Below are positions 20,964 to 29,941 of a DNA stretch of 64,000 nucleotides, one piece after another; positions within the stretch are counted from its first letter, which is position 1; each line of letters begins with the position of its first letter. Under the pieces are notes generated by a model, which did no database searches, was not told the origin of the DNA, and saw only the letters and a program-made list of their open reading frames with translations. The DNA is from Chloroflexota bacterium. Lineage in GTDB: Bacteria > Chloroflexota > UBA6077 > CF-72. The stretch covers positions 1 to 64,000 of the forward strand of contig JACPOP010000016.1 in the NCBI GenBank assembly GCA_016191465.1, written 5' to 3'. A program made the position numbers and the translations under genes.

Positions 20964-21003
20964 CGAACGCCTGCGCTCGGTTTTCGCCTAGAACAGGCGT
21001 TCG
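20964..21003. promoter_or_regulatory. Probable SOS (LexA) box upstream of lexA
   Basis: GAACAGGCGTTC at 20991-21002 fits the Gram-positive LexA box pattern GAAC-N4-GTTC. CGAACGCCTG at 20964-20973 is an exact reverse complement of CAGGCGTTCG at 20994-21003, so a half-box plus its neighbours is repeated in inverted form with a 20-bp spacer. The site is 123 bp before the lexA start, implying a long 5' leader. Binding by LexA is inferred from the pattern and position. Confidence 0.65.
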
Positions 21004-21136
21004 AAACGAATATAGCAGCGCCCGAGCAAACTCGTCAATTGATCACGCTTGCTCGGGTGCCGGTGCAGGACGCTCCGAGGCCGACGGCGGAGCCACCGGT
21101 GGCGGGCGCCGGTGCGCAAGCGGCCACTGCGTGGCG

Positions 21137-21595
21137 TTAGCTGGCGGCCGGAGCCGCCTTCTTCCTGGCAGCCGGCTTCTTCGTGGGCGCACCCTCGGGC
21201 GCGGCTGCACCCATGGCGGGCGCCTTCGCCGTGGCGGGCGCCTTCGTCTTCGCGGCGGCCTTCGGCGCAGTGGCCTTCGGGGCCTTCGCAGGCTTCGGCG
21301 CCTTCGCCGTCTCCTCGGCCGCCGTCGGTTCCGCCATTGACAACTGGTGCAGGCGGGACATCAGGCGAGACTTGCGTCGGGCGGCGGCGTTCCGATGCAG
21401 CACGCCATGGCTGGCCGCTCGGTCAAGCGCGCGCGCTGCTGCACGCACGTCGACGACCGCGCTGTCCGCAGCTTCCGCCACGGCCGCGAGGGCCTTCTTC
21501 ACGTAGGTCTTCACCGCCGATTTGATCGGCTTATTAATCGCGGTGCGCTTCTCAGCCTGCCGCGCCGCCTTTTGTGCGGATCTCTTGTTCGCCAA
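21137..21595 (-). CDS. rpsT: Ribosomal protein bS20 with long Ala/Lys/Pro-rich tail
   Basis: A 152-residue bS20, which binds 16S rRNA early in 30S assembly. The first 88 residues follow the family: ANKRSAQKAARQAEKRTAIN, a central helical part, and HRNAAARRKSRLMSRL. Residues from about 95 form an extra tail made of KAPKPAKAPKA-like repeats, nearly doubling the usual 86-90 residues. The start is TTG at 21595: GGGAG stands 8-9 nt upstream and the next residues are the family N-terminus. The much longer frame upstream is not coding. Divergent from nadE. Confidence 0.9.
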   Translation of the reverse strand: MANKRSAQKAARQAEKRTAINKPIKSAVKTYVKKALAAVAEAADSAVVDVRAAARALDRAASHGVLHRNAAARRKSRLMSRLHQLSMAEPTAAEETAKAPKPAKAPKATAPKAAAKTKAPATAKAPAMGAAAPEGAPTKKPAARKKAAPAAS

Positions 21596-21706
21596 CTGTG
21601 CAGCTCCCTGCGCTGGGTTCGGTCCTGGACCGCTTCTCTGTCCGTGGGTCGTGTGAGACCGCGAGTATACGGCTCTGGACCGCCAGACGCGGATCGGATC
21701 CATTGC

Positions 21707-23500
21707 ATGCGCCATACTCGACGTGTGGACGCCTCGACCGGTCCGAACCCCGAAGACCCGACCGTCACGCCTCCGCTGCGGATTGCCCTGGCCCAGATCA
21801 ATGCGACGGTCGGGGACATCGACGGCAACACTCGCCGCATCCTGGACGCCATGCGTGCCGCCGAAGAGGCGGGTGCCGAGCTCGTCGCGTTCCCAGAGCT
21901 GGCTCTCACCGGGTACCCACCGGAAGACCTGCTGCTGAAGCCGGCCTTCATCAGCGCAAACCTCCGCGCGCTCGACCAGATCGCTCGGGCGTCGCGGGAC
22001 TGCGTGGCCATCGTGGGGTTCGTCGACCGCCAGGATGACATCTTCAATGCCGCGGCCGTCCTGCACGGCGGCCGGGTCGTGGCGCGGTACCACAAGCAGT
22101 ACCTCCCGAATTACGGGGTGTTCGACGAAGACCGCTACTTCCGCCGGGGCATCGAAGCGCCTGTATTCAGACTGGGCGAGATCACCATCGGCGTCAACAT
22201 CTGCGAGGACATCTGGTACGCGGTGGGCCCCACGAACGCGCAGAGCCTGGCGGGGGCGGAGCTGATCGTGAACATCAACGCCTCGCCGTTCTCCGACGAG
22301 AAGCGCAGCTATCGCCGCAAGATGCTCGCGACGCGCGCCGGCGACAACCAGGTGGCCGTGGCCTACGTCAACCTCGTCGGCGGCCAGGACGAGCTGGTGT
22401 TTGACGGCGCCAGCATGGTCTTCGCACCGTCCGGCGACATGCTGTGCCATGGCAAGGCCTTCGCGGAGGACCTGGTGATCGTCGACGTGGACGTGGCCGG
22501 GGTCTTTCGCGCCCGCCTGCACGACCCGCGGCGGCGCAAAGCGCACCTGGGGCAGCCCGTCACCCGCTCCGAGCCGATCGTCATCGCCGAGCGCCGTACC
22601 GTGCCCGAGCGCGCGCCGCGGGCCGTGTGCATGGCAGACGTGGAGATCAGCCGAGTCGAGGAGATCTACCGGGCGCTGGTCCTGGGCGTGCGCGACTACA
22701 TGCACAAGAACGGCTTTACCCGGGCAGTCCTGGGACTCTCCGGGGGCATCGATTCGAGCCTCGTCGCCGCCGTTGCCGCCGACGCCATCGGCGCCGAGAA
22801 CGTGCTGGGCGTCAGCATGCCTTCACGCTACTCGAGCCAGCACAGCAAGGACGATGCACGCGACCTGGCCGAAGCCCTCGGCATGGAGTATCGGGTGGTG
22901 CCCATCGAGCGCGGGTTCCAGGGCCTGCTGGACACCATGGCCGAGACTTTCGCGGGCCTGAAGGAGGACGTCACCGAGGAGAACATGCAGGCCCGCGTTC
23001 GGGGACAGATCCTGATGGCGATCTCGAACAAGCTGGGCCACCTGGTGCTCACCACGGGCAATAAGAGTGAGGTGGCCACGGGGTACGCGACGCTCTATGG
23101 CGACATGGCCGGCGGCTTCGCGGTCATCAAGGACGTGCCGAAAATGCTGGTCTATGCTCTGTGCCGCCACCGCAACGCCGTTGGCGCGCGCCCCGTCATC
23201 CCGGAGAGCGTGCTCACCAAGCCCCCCTCGGCTGAGCTGAGGCCGGACCAGACCGACCAGGACTCACTTCCCCCGTACGAGGTGCTGGACGCCATCCTGG
23301 AAGCCTATGTGGAAGATGACCGCCCCATCCAGGAGATCGTCGCCTGCGGGCAGTTCGACGTGGAAGTCGTGCGCCAGGTGATTGGACTGGTCGACCGCGC
23401 CGAATACAAACGACGCCAGGCAGCCCCGGGTATCAAGGTTACGCCGAGGGCGTTCGGCCGGGATCGGCGCCTGCCGATCACGAACCGGTTCCGGGAGTAG
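21707..23500 (+). CDS. nadE: Glutamine-dependent NAD+ synthetase
   Basis: A 597-residue two-domain enzyme amidating nicotinic acid adenine dinucleotide to NAD+. The N-terminal nitrilase-like glutaminase has Glu64 (FPELALTGYPPEDLL), Lys130 (RYHKQYLPNYGVFDE) and Cys166 (GVNICEDIWY). The C-terminal synthetase has the PPi-loop LSGGIDSSLVAA, MPSRYSSQHSK and TTGNKSEVATGY. The ATG at 21707 was chosen; a GTG at 21725 is also possible, as neither has a good Shine-Dalgarno sequence. It shares a 111-bp divergent region with rpsT. NAD kinase lies close by, so two consecutive NAD(P) steps are local. Confidence 0.94.
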   Translation: MRHTRRVDASTGPNPEDPTVTPPLRIALAQINATVGDIDGNTRRILDAMRAAEEAGAELVAFPELALTGYPPEDLLLKPAFISANLRALDQIARASRDCVAIVGFVDRQDDIFNAAAVLHGGRVVARYHKQYLPNYGVFDEDRYFRRGIEAPVFRLGEITIGVNICEDIWYAVGPTNAQSLAGAELIVNINASPFSDEKRSYRRKMLATRAGDNQVAVAYVNLVGGQDELVFDGASMVFAPSGDMLCHGKAFAEDLVIVDVDVAGVFRARLHDPRRRKAHLGQPVTRSEPIVIAERRTVPERAPRAVCMADVEISRVEEIYRALVLGVRDYMHKNGFTRAVLGLSGGIDSSLVAAVAADAIGAENVLGVSMPSRYSSQHSKDDARDLAEALGMEYRVVPIERGFQGLLDTMAETFAGLKEDVTEENMQARVRGQILMAISNKLGHLVLTTGNKSEVATGYATLYGDMAGGFAVIKDVPKMLVYALCRHRNAVGARPVIPESVLTKPPSAELRPDQTDQDSLPPYEVLDAILEAYVEDDRPIQEIVACGQFDVEVVRQVIGLVDRAEYKRRQAAPGIKVTPRAFGRDRRLPITNRFRE

Positions 23501-23504
23501 GGCC

Positions 23505-23675
23505 GAGTTCCAAGTTCCATGTAGCAAGTTCCAAGTCGGCTGGGGCGGCTCGTCTCCTGAGAACTGCTACCTCGCCTGAACCAGCCGATTTCATGCTCGG
23601 TCATGCCGCGTCGATGGCATGCGCGATTGCGCACTTGCAACTTGGAACTTCGAACTTCGAACTTCGAACTCGTCC
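23505..23675. repeat. Heptanucleotide repeat element B
   Basis: Left block 23505-23539 has CCAAGTT-type heptads; right block 23633-23675 has AACTTGG and AACTTCG heptads and ends AACTCGTCC, directly at the holA stop codon. Between them, CGTCTCCTGAGAACTG (23551-23566) is the reverse complement of a motif also seen in elements D and E. The element fills the gap between convergent nadE and holA. Confidence 0.75.
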
Positions 23676-24718
23676 TAGAGACGGCTGCAGAGGTGCGCGA
23701 CGGTCAGCTCTAGCGCCGCCTCCACCTCCAGCTCGCCGGTCTTGACGCCCCGGTCGAGCGCGAGCAGCAGCTCCAGGGCCCGCTCGATTTCCGCCACCGA
23801 AAAGGCGGCGGCCTGCTCCATCTGCTTCGGCAGCGCCCGCGGGTTCACGCCGAACGCGCTCTCCATGCTCGATCGTTCGTTTCTCGGCAGGCTGCCAAGC
23901 TCGCGGGCCACCAGCAGGCGGCGATACAACGGGGCGACGTCGGCGCCCAGGAGCTTCATCGGCTCTTCACCTTGCAGGTACAGCCGGCGTAGCGCGGACA
24001 GCGCCTGGGCCAGGTTGCGCGCGGCCAGCGCATCCAGGAGCGCCCAGGTGAGGGTCTCCCGACCCACCACCAGTGCGCGCACGTCCTCGCGCGTCACCGG
24101 CTCGCCGTCCGCGACGTAGCAGGCCAGCTTGCGAATCTCCGTGTCGATGCGCCGCAGATCGTCGGCGCCCAGTTGCGCCAGCTCACGCACGGCGGATTCG
24201 TCCAGGTCCACGCGGCGCGTCCGGGCGCGTTTGCGGACCCACTCGGTCATCCCGAAACCTTCGGGTCTGGGGAACGGCATCACGTGTCCGCGTCCCTCGG
24301 GGATCGCCTTCTGGATGGGCGCCACGTCAACCTTGCCGGCCTCCACAAATGCGATAGAGGTGGTGAACGGCACGTCGTGCAGGTAGGCCAGCAGGGCCGC
24401 GGTCTCGTCGGCCGTGCCCGCGCTCCGGGAGGCTCCTTTCGCGCCGCGCCGCGCACCCCGGCCGCTGCCGGCCCCCACGCCCTGGAGCTTTCCCAATAGC
24501 CCGGACACCACCACCATCCGACGATCGGCCAGAAACGGCAGCGAATCTGCGGCTGCCCGCAGCGCGGCAACGCTCGCCTCGCCCTCCGAGATGACCGTGA
24601 GGTTGTGCTCACCAGCCGGCAACGCCCGCATGCGGCCTTTGAGCGAGCGGACGGCGTCGTCACGCGCGACCACGTCGTCGCCATGGAGGATGTACACCCA
24701 TCCGCCAGAGGAGTTCAC
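23675..24718 (-). CDS. holA: DNA polymerase III subunit delta
   Basis: A 347-residue clamp-loader delta subunit, which opens the beta clamp. The family pattern is visible: an N-terminal YILHGDDVVARDDAV start, PFLADRRMVVVSG, a Gly/Arg-rich insert near residues 83-100, the helical middle with GADDLRRIDTEIRKLACY, and the C-terminal collar domain. GTG start overlaps the fdhD stop by 4 bp (GTGA), so it is the last gene of an fdhE-fdhD-holA unit. The gene end abuts repeat element B. Confidence 0.85.
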   Translation of the reverse strand: MNSSGGWVYILHGDDVVARDDAVRSLKGRMRALPAGEHNLTVISEGEASVAALRAAADSLPFLADRRMVVVSGLLGKLQGVGAGSGRGARRGAKGASRSAGTADETAALLAYLHDVPFTTSIAFVEAGKVDVAPIQKAIPEGRGHVMPFPRPEGFGMTEWVRKRARTRRVDLDESAVRELAQLGADDLRRIDTEIRKLACYVADGEPVTREDVRALVVGRETLTWALLDALAARNLAQALSALRRLYLQGEEPMKLLGADVAPLYRRLLVARELGSLPRNERSSMESAFGVNPRALPKQMEQAAAFSVAEIERALELLLALDRGVKTGELEVEAALELTVAHLCSRL

Positions 24719-25599
24719 GCCGCGCCGCTCCCCGCGGTGGCGCCGATGCGACGGGTGTGGGTGTACACGTTCATGCTGCCCTGGCGTACGTAGCCGCAGA
24801 CCGTCACGTTGAGCCGCTCGGCCACCGCGAGTGCAAGGTTCGTCGGACTCGTACGTGAGGCCACGATCGGCACGCCCATGATCGCTGCCTTGAAGAGCAT
24901 CTCGCTGGACACCCGGCCGGAAGCGACGAGGATCCCGCCCTTGGTGGGCACCCCAGCGATCAGCGCTTGCCCCTGGAGCTTGTCCAGCGTGTTATGTCGA
25001 CCAATGTCCTCCGCCACGAGCCGCGGCTCGTCGCTGCCAGGAAGCGCGAACACCGACGTGTGGATCCCACGCGCCGTTCGGTACAGATGGGCGCGGTCGT
25101 ACAGGGCACGCATCAGGCCGTACACGCGCGCTGGCGGTACGGGCAGCGCAGGTTCCTCGTCCTCCACCCGGAACCGCTCCACGTCGGCAAGATATTTGCC
25201 AAAGCTCACCCCGCCGGTGCAGCCGGAGGTCAGGATCTTCCGCGGCGGCACGTCCGGGAAGCCGTGCACCAGGCGCACCTCCGCCAATCGGTCCTCGAGG
25301 CACACGCGCAGCAGGTCGATCTCGTCAGGCCCCTCGATCAGTCCTTCGATGTACAGAAACCCGACGACCAGCGACTGGAGGTCACACGGGCTGCACATGA
25401 GGCTCACGAGCTCACGCTCGTTGACGACGATCGAGAAGCGGATCTCGCCGACCACGGGCAACACCGCGGCCGCCGCGGCGTCGCCGACAAAGCGCTGCAC
25501 CGCACGCGAGACCGTCGGCGCGAGTGCGAGCTCTGGCGGCACGTCCGGAACCTCTGGCGCTTCGCCCACCTGGTCTCTCTCGCGAACCTCGATCATCAT
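24715..25599 (-). CDS. fdhD: Formate dehydrogenase sulfurtransferase FdhD
   Basis: A 294-residue FdhD protein. In formate dehydrogenase maturation it passes sulfur from a cysteine desulfurase to the molybdenum cofactor. Visible family motifs: LMCSPCDLQSLVVGFLYIEG, ILTSGCTGGVSFG, RGIHTSVFA and EDIGRHNTLDKLQG. The loop that often contains two cysteines (CxxC) has only one here, in SGCTGG. It follows fdhE after 96 bp and is coupled to holA. No formate dehydrogenase structural gene lies in the window. Confidence 0.92.
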   Translation of the reverse strand: MMIEVRERDQVGEAPEVPDVPPELALAPTVSRAVQRFVGDAAAAAVLPVVGEIRFSIVVNERELVSLMCSPCDLQSLVVGFLYIEGLIEGPDEIDLLRVCLEDRLAEVRLVHGFPDVPPRKILTSGCTGGVSFGKYLADVERFRVEDEEPALPVPPARVYGLMRALYDRAHLYRTARGIHTSVFALPGSDEPRLVAEDIGRHNTLDKLQGQALIAGVPTKGGILVASGRVSSEMLFKAAIMGVPIVASRTSPTNLALAVAERLNVTVCGYVRQGSMNVYTHTRRIGATAGSGAA

Positions 25600-25695
25600 A
25601 CCTTCGCCCCTCAGGCTAACCCGAAAGCCTCAGCGGCGGAGCGCCCGCCGTGCCACCCCTCCAGCCTGCCATGCTTGCACCTGGAGCCAGCGTGC

Positions 25696-26661
25696 TCAGT
25701 CCAGCGATGCCAGGTCCTCGGCCCATTCTGATTCGGGGATCGACAGCTCCAGCGTGAAGCCAGCGCCGGCGGGCCGCCGGTAGCCATGCTGGGTGGCCTC
25801 GGCGTCCACGTCTGCCGTGGCCGCGTCCTCGAACCCCAGTAGCTCCGCGGGGGCCGGCTCACGGGCGGTGACCAGTTTCAAGAAGCCCCGGCAGCGCTCG
25901 CACACGTGAACGGTGGGAGTCGCATCGTCCACCGGCCGCGGAGCTCGCATGGCCGTAGCGCCGGCGTTGCCGCAATATGGACACGCGTTTGGCAGTGCCG
26001 CCCAGCCCCAGCCGCAGGCGCCGCAGCGGAGGCGCCGCGCCTGTTGCGATTCAACCAGCTCACCCAGGAGCGGCCAGGCTCCGCAAATCGGGCAATAGCC
26101 GCGAGTCCAGGCCGCGTCGCCCGTGGGCACGAGAGGGCCGATTGCGCGGGCGTAGGCGCGCAGCGACGGGCCCACGGCGAGGATGCTGAGAGCCACGATC
26201 TCATCTGGATCGGCGGCGGCGTGGACGGCCATCTCTCGAAGGTGCTCCCGATGCTGCACGAACGCCTCTCCAAAGAGCCGCCCGGGATCCCCGGGCGCAT
26301 CCCAATCTCTCGCGGCTTCGACCACCTGCCGAGGGGCAATCAGGGCCGACTGAACCGGGGACGTGGACAGGTGCATGGCCGCGACCACACGCCGCAGGCG
26401 GCTGTAGAGCTCCGCGGCATGCTGCACGTCCACGACCACCGGCTCGCCGTGCAGCAGTGGCGTACCGGCTCGCAGCTTCTCGCGAACCCGCTCCCGCGGC
26501 AGGGGGAATCGCTCCACCCGCGGCGGACGCGGCACATCGAGTGCAGCGCGGGTGAACTCCGCCTGAATGTCCGCCGCGTCGGCAACGCCCGGGGGCTTCA
26601 TCGAACGCACATGCGCCAGCCGGGCTTCCAACCGTCGGAGCAGCATGTCGGAACTCAGCAT
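25696..26661 (-). CDS. fdhE: Formate dehydrogenase accessory protein FdhE
   Basis: A 321-residue FdhE, a rubredoxin-like metal-binding chaperone for formate dehydrogenase. The C-terminal part has four CxxC pairs (CPICGAW, CGACGWGW, CPYCGN, CERCRG) that would bind iron or zinc, preceded by a helical N-terminal domain. Length and cysteine spacing fit the family (about 300). It is the first gene of the fdhE-fdhD-holA unit and diverges from bactofilin. Confidence 0.88.
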   Translation of the reverse strand: MLSSDMLLRRLEARLAHVRSMKPPGVADAADIQAEFTRAALDVPRPPRVERFPLPRERVREKLRAGTPLLHGEPVVVDVQHAAELYSRLRRVVAAMHLSTSPVQSALIAPRQVVEAARDWDAPGDPGRLFGEAFVQHREHLREMAVHAAADPDEIVALSILAVGPSLRAYARAIGPLVPTGDAAWTRGYCPICGAWPLLGELVESQQARRLRCGACGWGWAALPNACPYCGNAGATAMRAPRPVDDATPTVHVCERCRGFLKLVTAREPAPAELLGFEDAATADVDAEATQHGYRRPAGAGFTLELSIPESEWAEDLASLD

Positions 26662-26965
26662 CCGCGCCAGCCGGTCGCCCGAGGCGTATCGACGGGCGGC
26701 TTCGCCAGGATCCCCTTGGCGGACTCAGCAGGCATCGGCCGAACGGCCCACCGCGCCCAATCCGCGGCCACCGTGAACACCCAGGCCGTTCCCGCGCACT
26801 GTCATGCGACGCCATTGTCGAGCATCACGCCCCGCGCCGGTGCGGGCGGCGGATGGTGGCCGTGTGGTGGCAGCGGTATGCACCAAAGCGCCCAGGAGCC
26901 ATGTGATCACAAGACGCTGGGGCAGGGTCGGCCTATACTTCGCCCCTCAGTGAGGGAGGATCGCG
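26662..26965. other. Divergent intergenic region of fdhE and bactofilin
   Basis: In these 304 bp the Shine-Dalgarno GGGAGGA for bactofilin is at 26954-26960 and a TATACT, possibly its -10 box, at 26934-26939; no matching -35 is evident. I see no gene, RNA or strong dyad. Confidence 0.4.
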
Positions 26966-27565
26966 GTGTTCAGCAGGAAGTCTGATGACCAGGAGTGGAG
27001 CCGGTTTCGCGGCGCACTCGCTCGTGACCGCGACCGTGAGGACGCGCCGCAGTCCACCGCTGCCGCCGAGGCGCCAGATCCGCCGCACGCGACGCCGGCC
27101 GCCCCGCCGCCCAACATGGTGGTCGCTCCCCAATCTTTCGCACCGATCACCCGGGGCGCACCCGAGCCGCAGATGGGTCCAACCCAGCGGCCACGTCAGG
27201 GCGGCATGCCCGGCGTCGATGGCGATGTCGAGACGCTCATCGGTGAGCGCACCTCGTTCGAAGGCACGCTGAAGGCCGCGGGCTCGATCCGCATCCTCGG
27301 CACCGTGCAGGGTGAGATCGAGAGCAAGGGCGCCGTGATCGTCGACGAACGGGCGACCGTGAAGGCCAAAGTGACCGCCAGCCAGGTCATCGTGGCTGGC
27401 CTGGTGGATGGCCAGATCCAGTGCGACGGGCGCGTGGAGATCCGCCCCAGCGGACGGGTGAAAGGCGAGATCCAGGCCGGAGCCCTGATCGTGCAGGAGG
27501 GCGCCTACTTCGACGGCAGCTCGCACATGCAGGAGCCGCCATCGCCCCAGGCGCTTCGGGCCTGA
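26966..27565 (+). CDS. Bactofilin-family protein
   Basis: A 199-residue bactofilin, a nucleotide-free cytoskeletal filament protein used as a scaffold at the membrane. Residues 1-85 are a Pro/Ala/Arg-rich disordered tail. Residues about 87-175 are the beta-helical core with TSFEGTLKAAGSIRILGTV and repeated Val/Gly turns (VIVDERATVKAKV, QVIVAGLVDGQI). A short tail follows. GTG start with GGGAGGA six bases upstream. Its partners are not evident from neighbours. Confidence 0.88.
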   Translation: MFSRKSDDQEWSRFRGALARDRDREDAPQSTAAAEAPDPPHATPAAPPPNMVVAPQSFAPITRGAPEPQMGPTQRPRQGGMPGVDGDVETLIGERTSFEGTLKAAGSIRILGTVQGEIESKGAVIVDERATVKAKVTASQVIVAGLVDGQIQCDGRVEIRPSGRVKGEIQAGALIVQEGAYFDGSSHMQEPPSPQALRA

Positions 27566-27744
27566 CCGCGAGAACGGGAACCAGGGTGAGCCGGCCTGCT
27601 ACGGGGCCGGGTATTGCAGCGAACGCCGGACGCCGAGCCCATGGCCACGGATGTGCTTCCGTCGCGTCGCGGGGCGCATGGAACGCGCTACGCCGATCGA
27701 CCCCGCGAGCGCGATCTGTCGACCTGGCGCTACACTACCCTTCG

Positions 27745-27846
27745 ATGATCCTGAGCGAGGGCATGGAGCTGGTCGTCGTGTTCACGGTGATCATGCTCAA
27801 CCTGGTCGTACTGGTCTGGCTGCAGCGCTGGTCGGGGCTCACCTAG
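27745..27846 (+). CDS. Possible 33-residue single-pass membrane peptide
   Basis: A small open frame with one hydrophobic segment of about 19 residues (VVVFTVIMLNLVVLVWLQ) and a short polar end. A later ATG at 27763 would give 27 residues and has GAGCGAGG before it. It lies between convergent bactofilin and comEC, overlapping the comEC end by 8 bp. No family is recognised; chance cannot be excluded. Confidence 0.25.
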   Translation: MILSEGMELVVVFTVIMLNLVVLVWLQRWSGLT

Positions 27847-29920
27847 CCCGCCACACCTGCTCGCCATCGGCAAGCACCGACACCCGCCGGTCCTCCCCGA
27901 CCGGCCACAGATCCCATACGTCGCCGGACCGAGTTTCCACGCCCACCAGACCGTCACGGTCGGTGCGTATCCGCAGGTCCGCGTCCGCGTCCGAGCGGCC
28001 CCCTAGCGCGAGCGTCAGCGCACCAAAGCGCAGGGCAGCCGAGCCTCCGCCGTCGGCCCGATCCGCGGCCACCGCAAGCTGTCCGCCCGGAAGCTCCAGG
28101 GTGTCTGAACCACCCGGCTCCACCAGGGTCCGCGGCGGGTAACGGCGGAGCGCTTCCGTAAGCGCAACGCGACCTTCCACGTCGAGCGCCACCGCCAGGT
28201 CCAGTTGGCGCTCCCACGGGGGGAGCAGCTCGGCCACGGCTGAGGCCAGCGCGGTGGGATCTGCCCTGCCCGATACCACCACGATGGTGGCACCCTCCGG
28301 TAGCCGAGCCGCCGCGGCGTAACCGCGCCCGAGCGCCATGACCTCCACCCGAGCCGCGGAATCCGGCCGAGCCGCTGCGGCGATTCCAGACGCCACGAGC
28401 GCGGCCGATAGCACGCCGGCGGCGAGCCGGGCGGGCAGCCGCCGACGACGCCAGCGGAGGCGCGCCCCGTCGAGGAGGTCCCGTCCTTCGGGCAGCCCCA
28501 GGAGTCCCCAGGCCAGTACCGGCACAGTCATCGCCACGCCCGCGGCCGGGGGCACGTTACCCAGGTACACCATCGCCCGTGGCAGTTGACTGGCGAGCCG
28601 CGCAACCTCCGACAACAGCGTGGCCGGCAGCCACACCGCCCACGCGGTCACGGCGCCAAGCTCGCCGAATGGGAGCGAGAGCGCCAGCCCGAAGCTCGCG
28701 GCCATGATCCAGGGGATGAGCGGCGCGGCGAAGACGTTGGCGACCGGTGCGACGACGGAAACCTGGCTGAACTGGACCAGCAGCAGCGGAAGCGTCGCCA
28801 GCTCGGCCGACAGCGTGAGCGAGAGTGGCTCGGCAGCCCACCGCGGCAGCCGGGTCCGCGCAATGGCGGGCGCAATGCGCGGGTGGAGCAGCACGAGACC
28901 CAGCGTCGCGGCAAAGCTGAGCTGGAACCCCACGTCGGCAAGCACCGCTGGGTCGAACAGGGCCATCGCCACGGCCGCGAGCACGAGGCTGGTCAGCGGG
29001 TCGGCAACGCGCCCGACGGCAGTGCCCAGGAGCGCCGCGCAGGCCATGAGGGCTGCCCTGATGGCCGAGGCCGGCGCTCCAACCAGCCCCGTGTACAGCA
29101 CGATCCCGGTGATGGACAACGGGATGCTCCACCAGCGCCCGAGGATTCGGCGCGACACGACTCCGACAAGAGCCGCGACGACTACCACGTTGTACCCCGA
29201 CACCGCGACCAGGTGGCCAAGCCCAGCGGTACGCATCTCCAGCCGCGCCTGCTCCGAGAGTCCGGCCGTGCCGCCGAGAAGGGTGCCCAGTGCCAGCGGC
29301 CCCTGCGGCGACGGAAGGTAGCGGCCAAAGCCGTCCTCCACCGACTGGCGGAGCCTGTCAAACGGGTTGCTTGCCGTCATGGCGGAGCGCTGGGCCGAGA
29401 TCACCCGCTGAAGGACCGGGAACGACAGGGCCCCGCGGGCGCCCTGTCGTTCGGCAACCGGAGTGGCTCGCAAGAGTCGGCCCGTGGCCTCCACGAGGTC
29501 CCCGGGCCCGAGCGACTGCGCGGCTGCCCCCACCGCGGCAACCTCGACCAAGGGCAGGGACGATTCGAGCACGGTCGCCCCCACCGTGCCCGAGGAGACA
29601 CGGGTCAGCCGGAGCCGAAAGAGCGTGGCGCGTCCACGGCCCGACGGCTCACCTTCGACCGTGCCCGTGAGGGAGGCCGGCTCGCCGAAGTAGGGCGTGA
29701 GCGGGTTCGGCCCCGGCAGCGCCACCCCGGAGCGGAGTGCCCCGAGCGCAACCACCAGCAGGGCGGCGCCCATCCAGCCCAGCCCACCCGGTCCGCGACC
29801 CAGGACCGTCCCGACCATGCCGACGGCCGCGGCGAGGGCGGCACCCAGCGGGTCCACGGCCCGAGCCAGGCCCAGCGCCGCGCCGGCCAGGAAGAGTGTG
29901 CCGAACCCGACGCCTCTCAC
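27839..29920 (-). CDS. comEC: ComEC-type DNA uptake channel with degenerate C-terminal domain
   Basis: A 693-residue ComEC/Rec2 protein, the membrane channel for single-stranded DNA in natural transformation. N-terminal segments and an OB-like domain (about 80-165) precede the Competence core with LGHLVAVSGYNVVVVAALVG, GAPASAIRAALMA and the DVGFQLSFAATLGLV motif. The C-terminal part (about 515-693) sits where a metallo-beta-lactamase domain is usual, but it contains no histidine at all, so the HxHxDH metal site is missing. It follows comEA by 21 bp. Confidence 0.9.
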   Translation of the reverse strand: MRGVGFGTLFLAGAALGLARAVDPLGAALAAAVGMVGTVLGRGPGGLGWMGAALLVVALGALRSGVALPGPNPLTPYFGEPASLTGTVEGEPSGRGRATLFRLRLTRVSSGTVGATVLESSLPLVEVAAVGAAAQSLGPGDLVEATGRLLRATPVAERQGARGALSFPVLQRVISAQRSAMTASNPFDRLRQSVEDGFGRYLPSPQGPLALGTLLGGTAGLSEQARLEMRTAGLGHLVAVSGYNVVVVAALVGVVSRRILGRWWSIPLSITGIVLYTGLVGAPASAIRAALMACAALLGTAVGRVADPLTSLVLAAVAMALFDPAVLADVGFQLSFAATLGLVLLHPRIAPAIARTRLPRWAAEPLSLTLSAELATLPLLLVQFSQVSVVAPVANVFAAPLIPWIMAASFGLALSLPFGELGAVTAWAVWLPATLLSEVARLASQLPRAMVYLGNVPPAAGVAMTVPVLAWGLLGLPEGRDLLDGARLRWRRRRLPARLAAGVLSAALVASGIAAAARPDSAARVEVMALGRGYAAAARLPEGATIVVVSGRADPTALASAVAELLPPWERQLDLAVALDVEGRVALTEALRRYPPRTLVEPGGSDTLELPGGQLAVAADRADGGGSAALRFGALTLALGGRSDADADLRIRTDRDGLVGVETRSGDVWDLWPVGEDRRVSVLADGEQVWRAR

Positions 29921-29941
29921 ATTGGCACCCGGCGCCGGGGC

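Noticed and set aside
24240-24275. TCATCCCGAAACCTTCGGG string resembling the TCATCCTT repeat
   Set aside because: It lies inside well-conserved holA coding sequence (RPEGFGMTEW) and is not a repeat copy.
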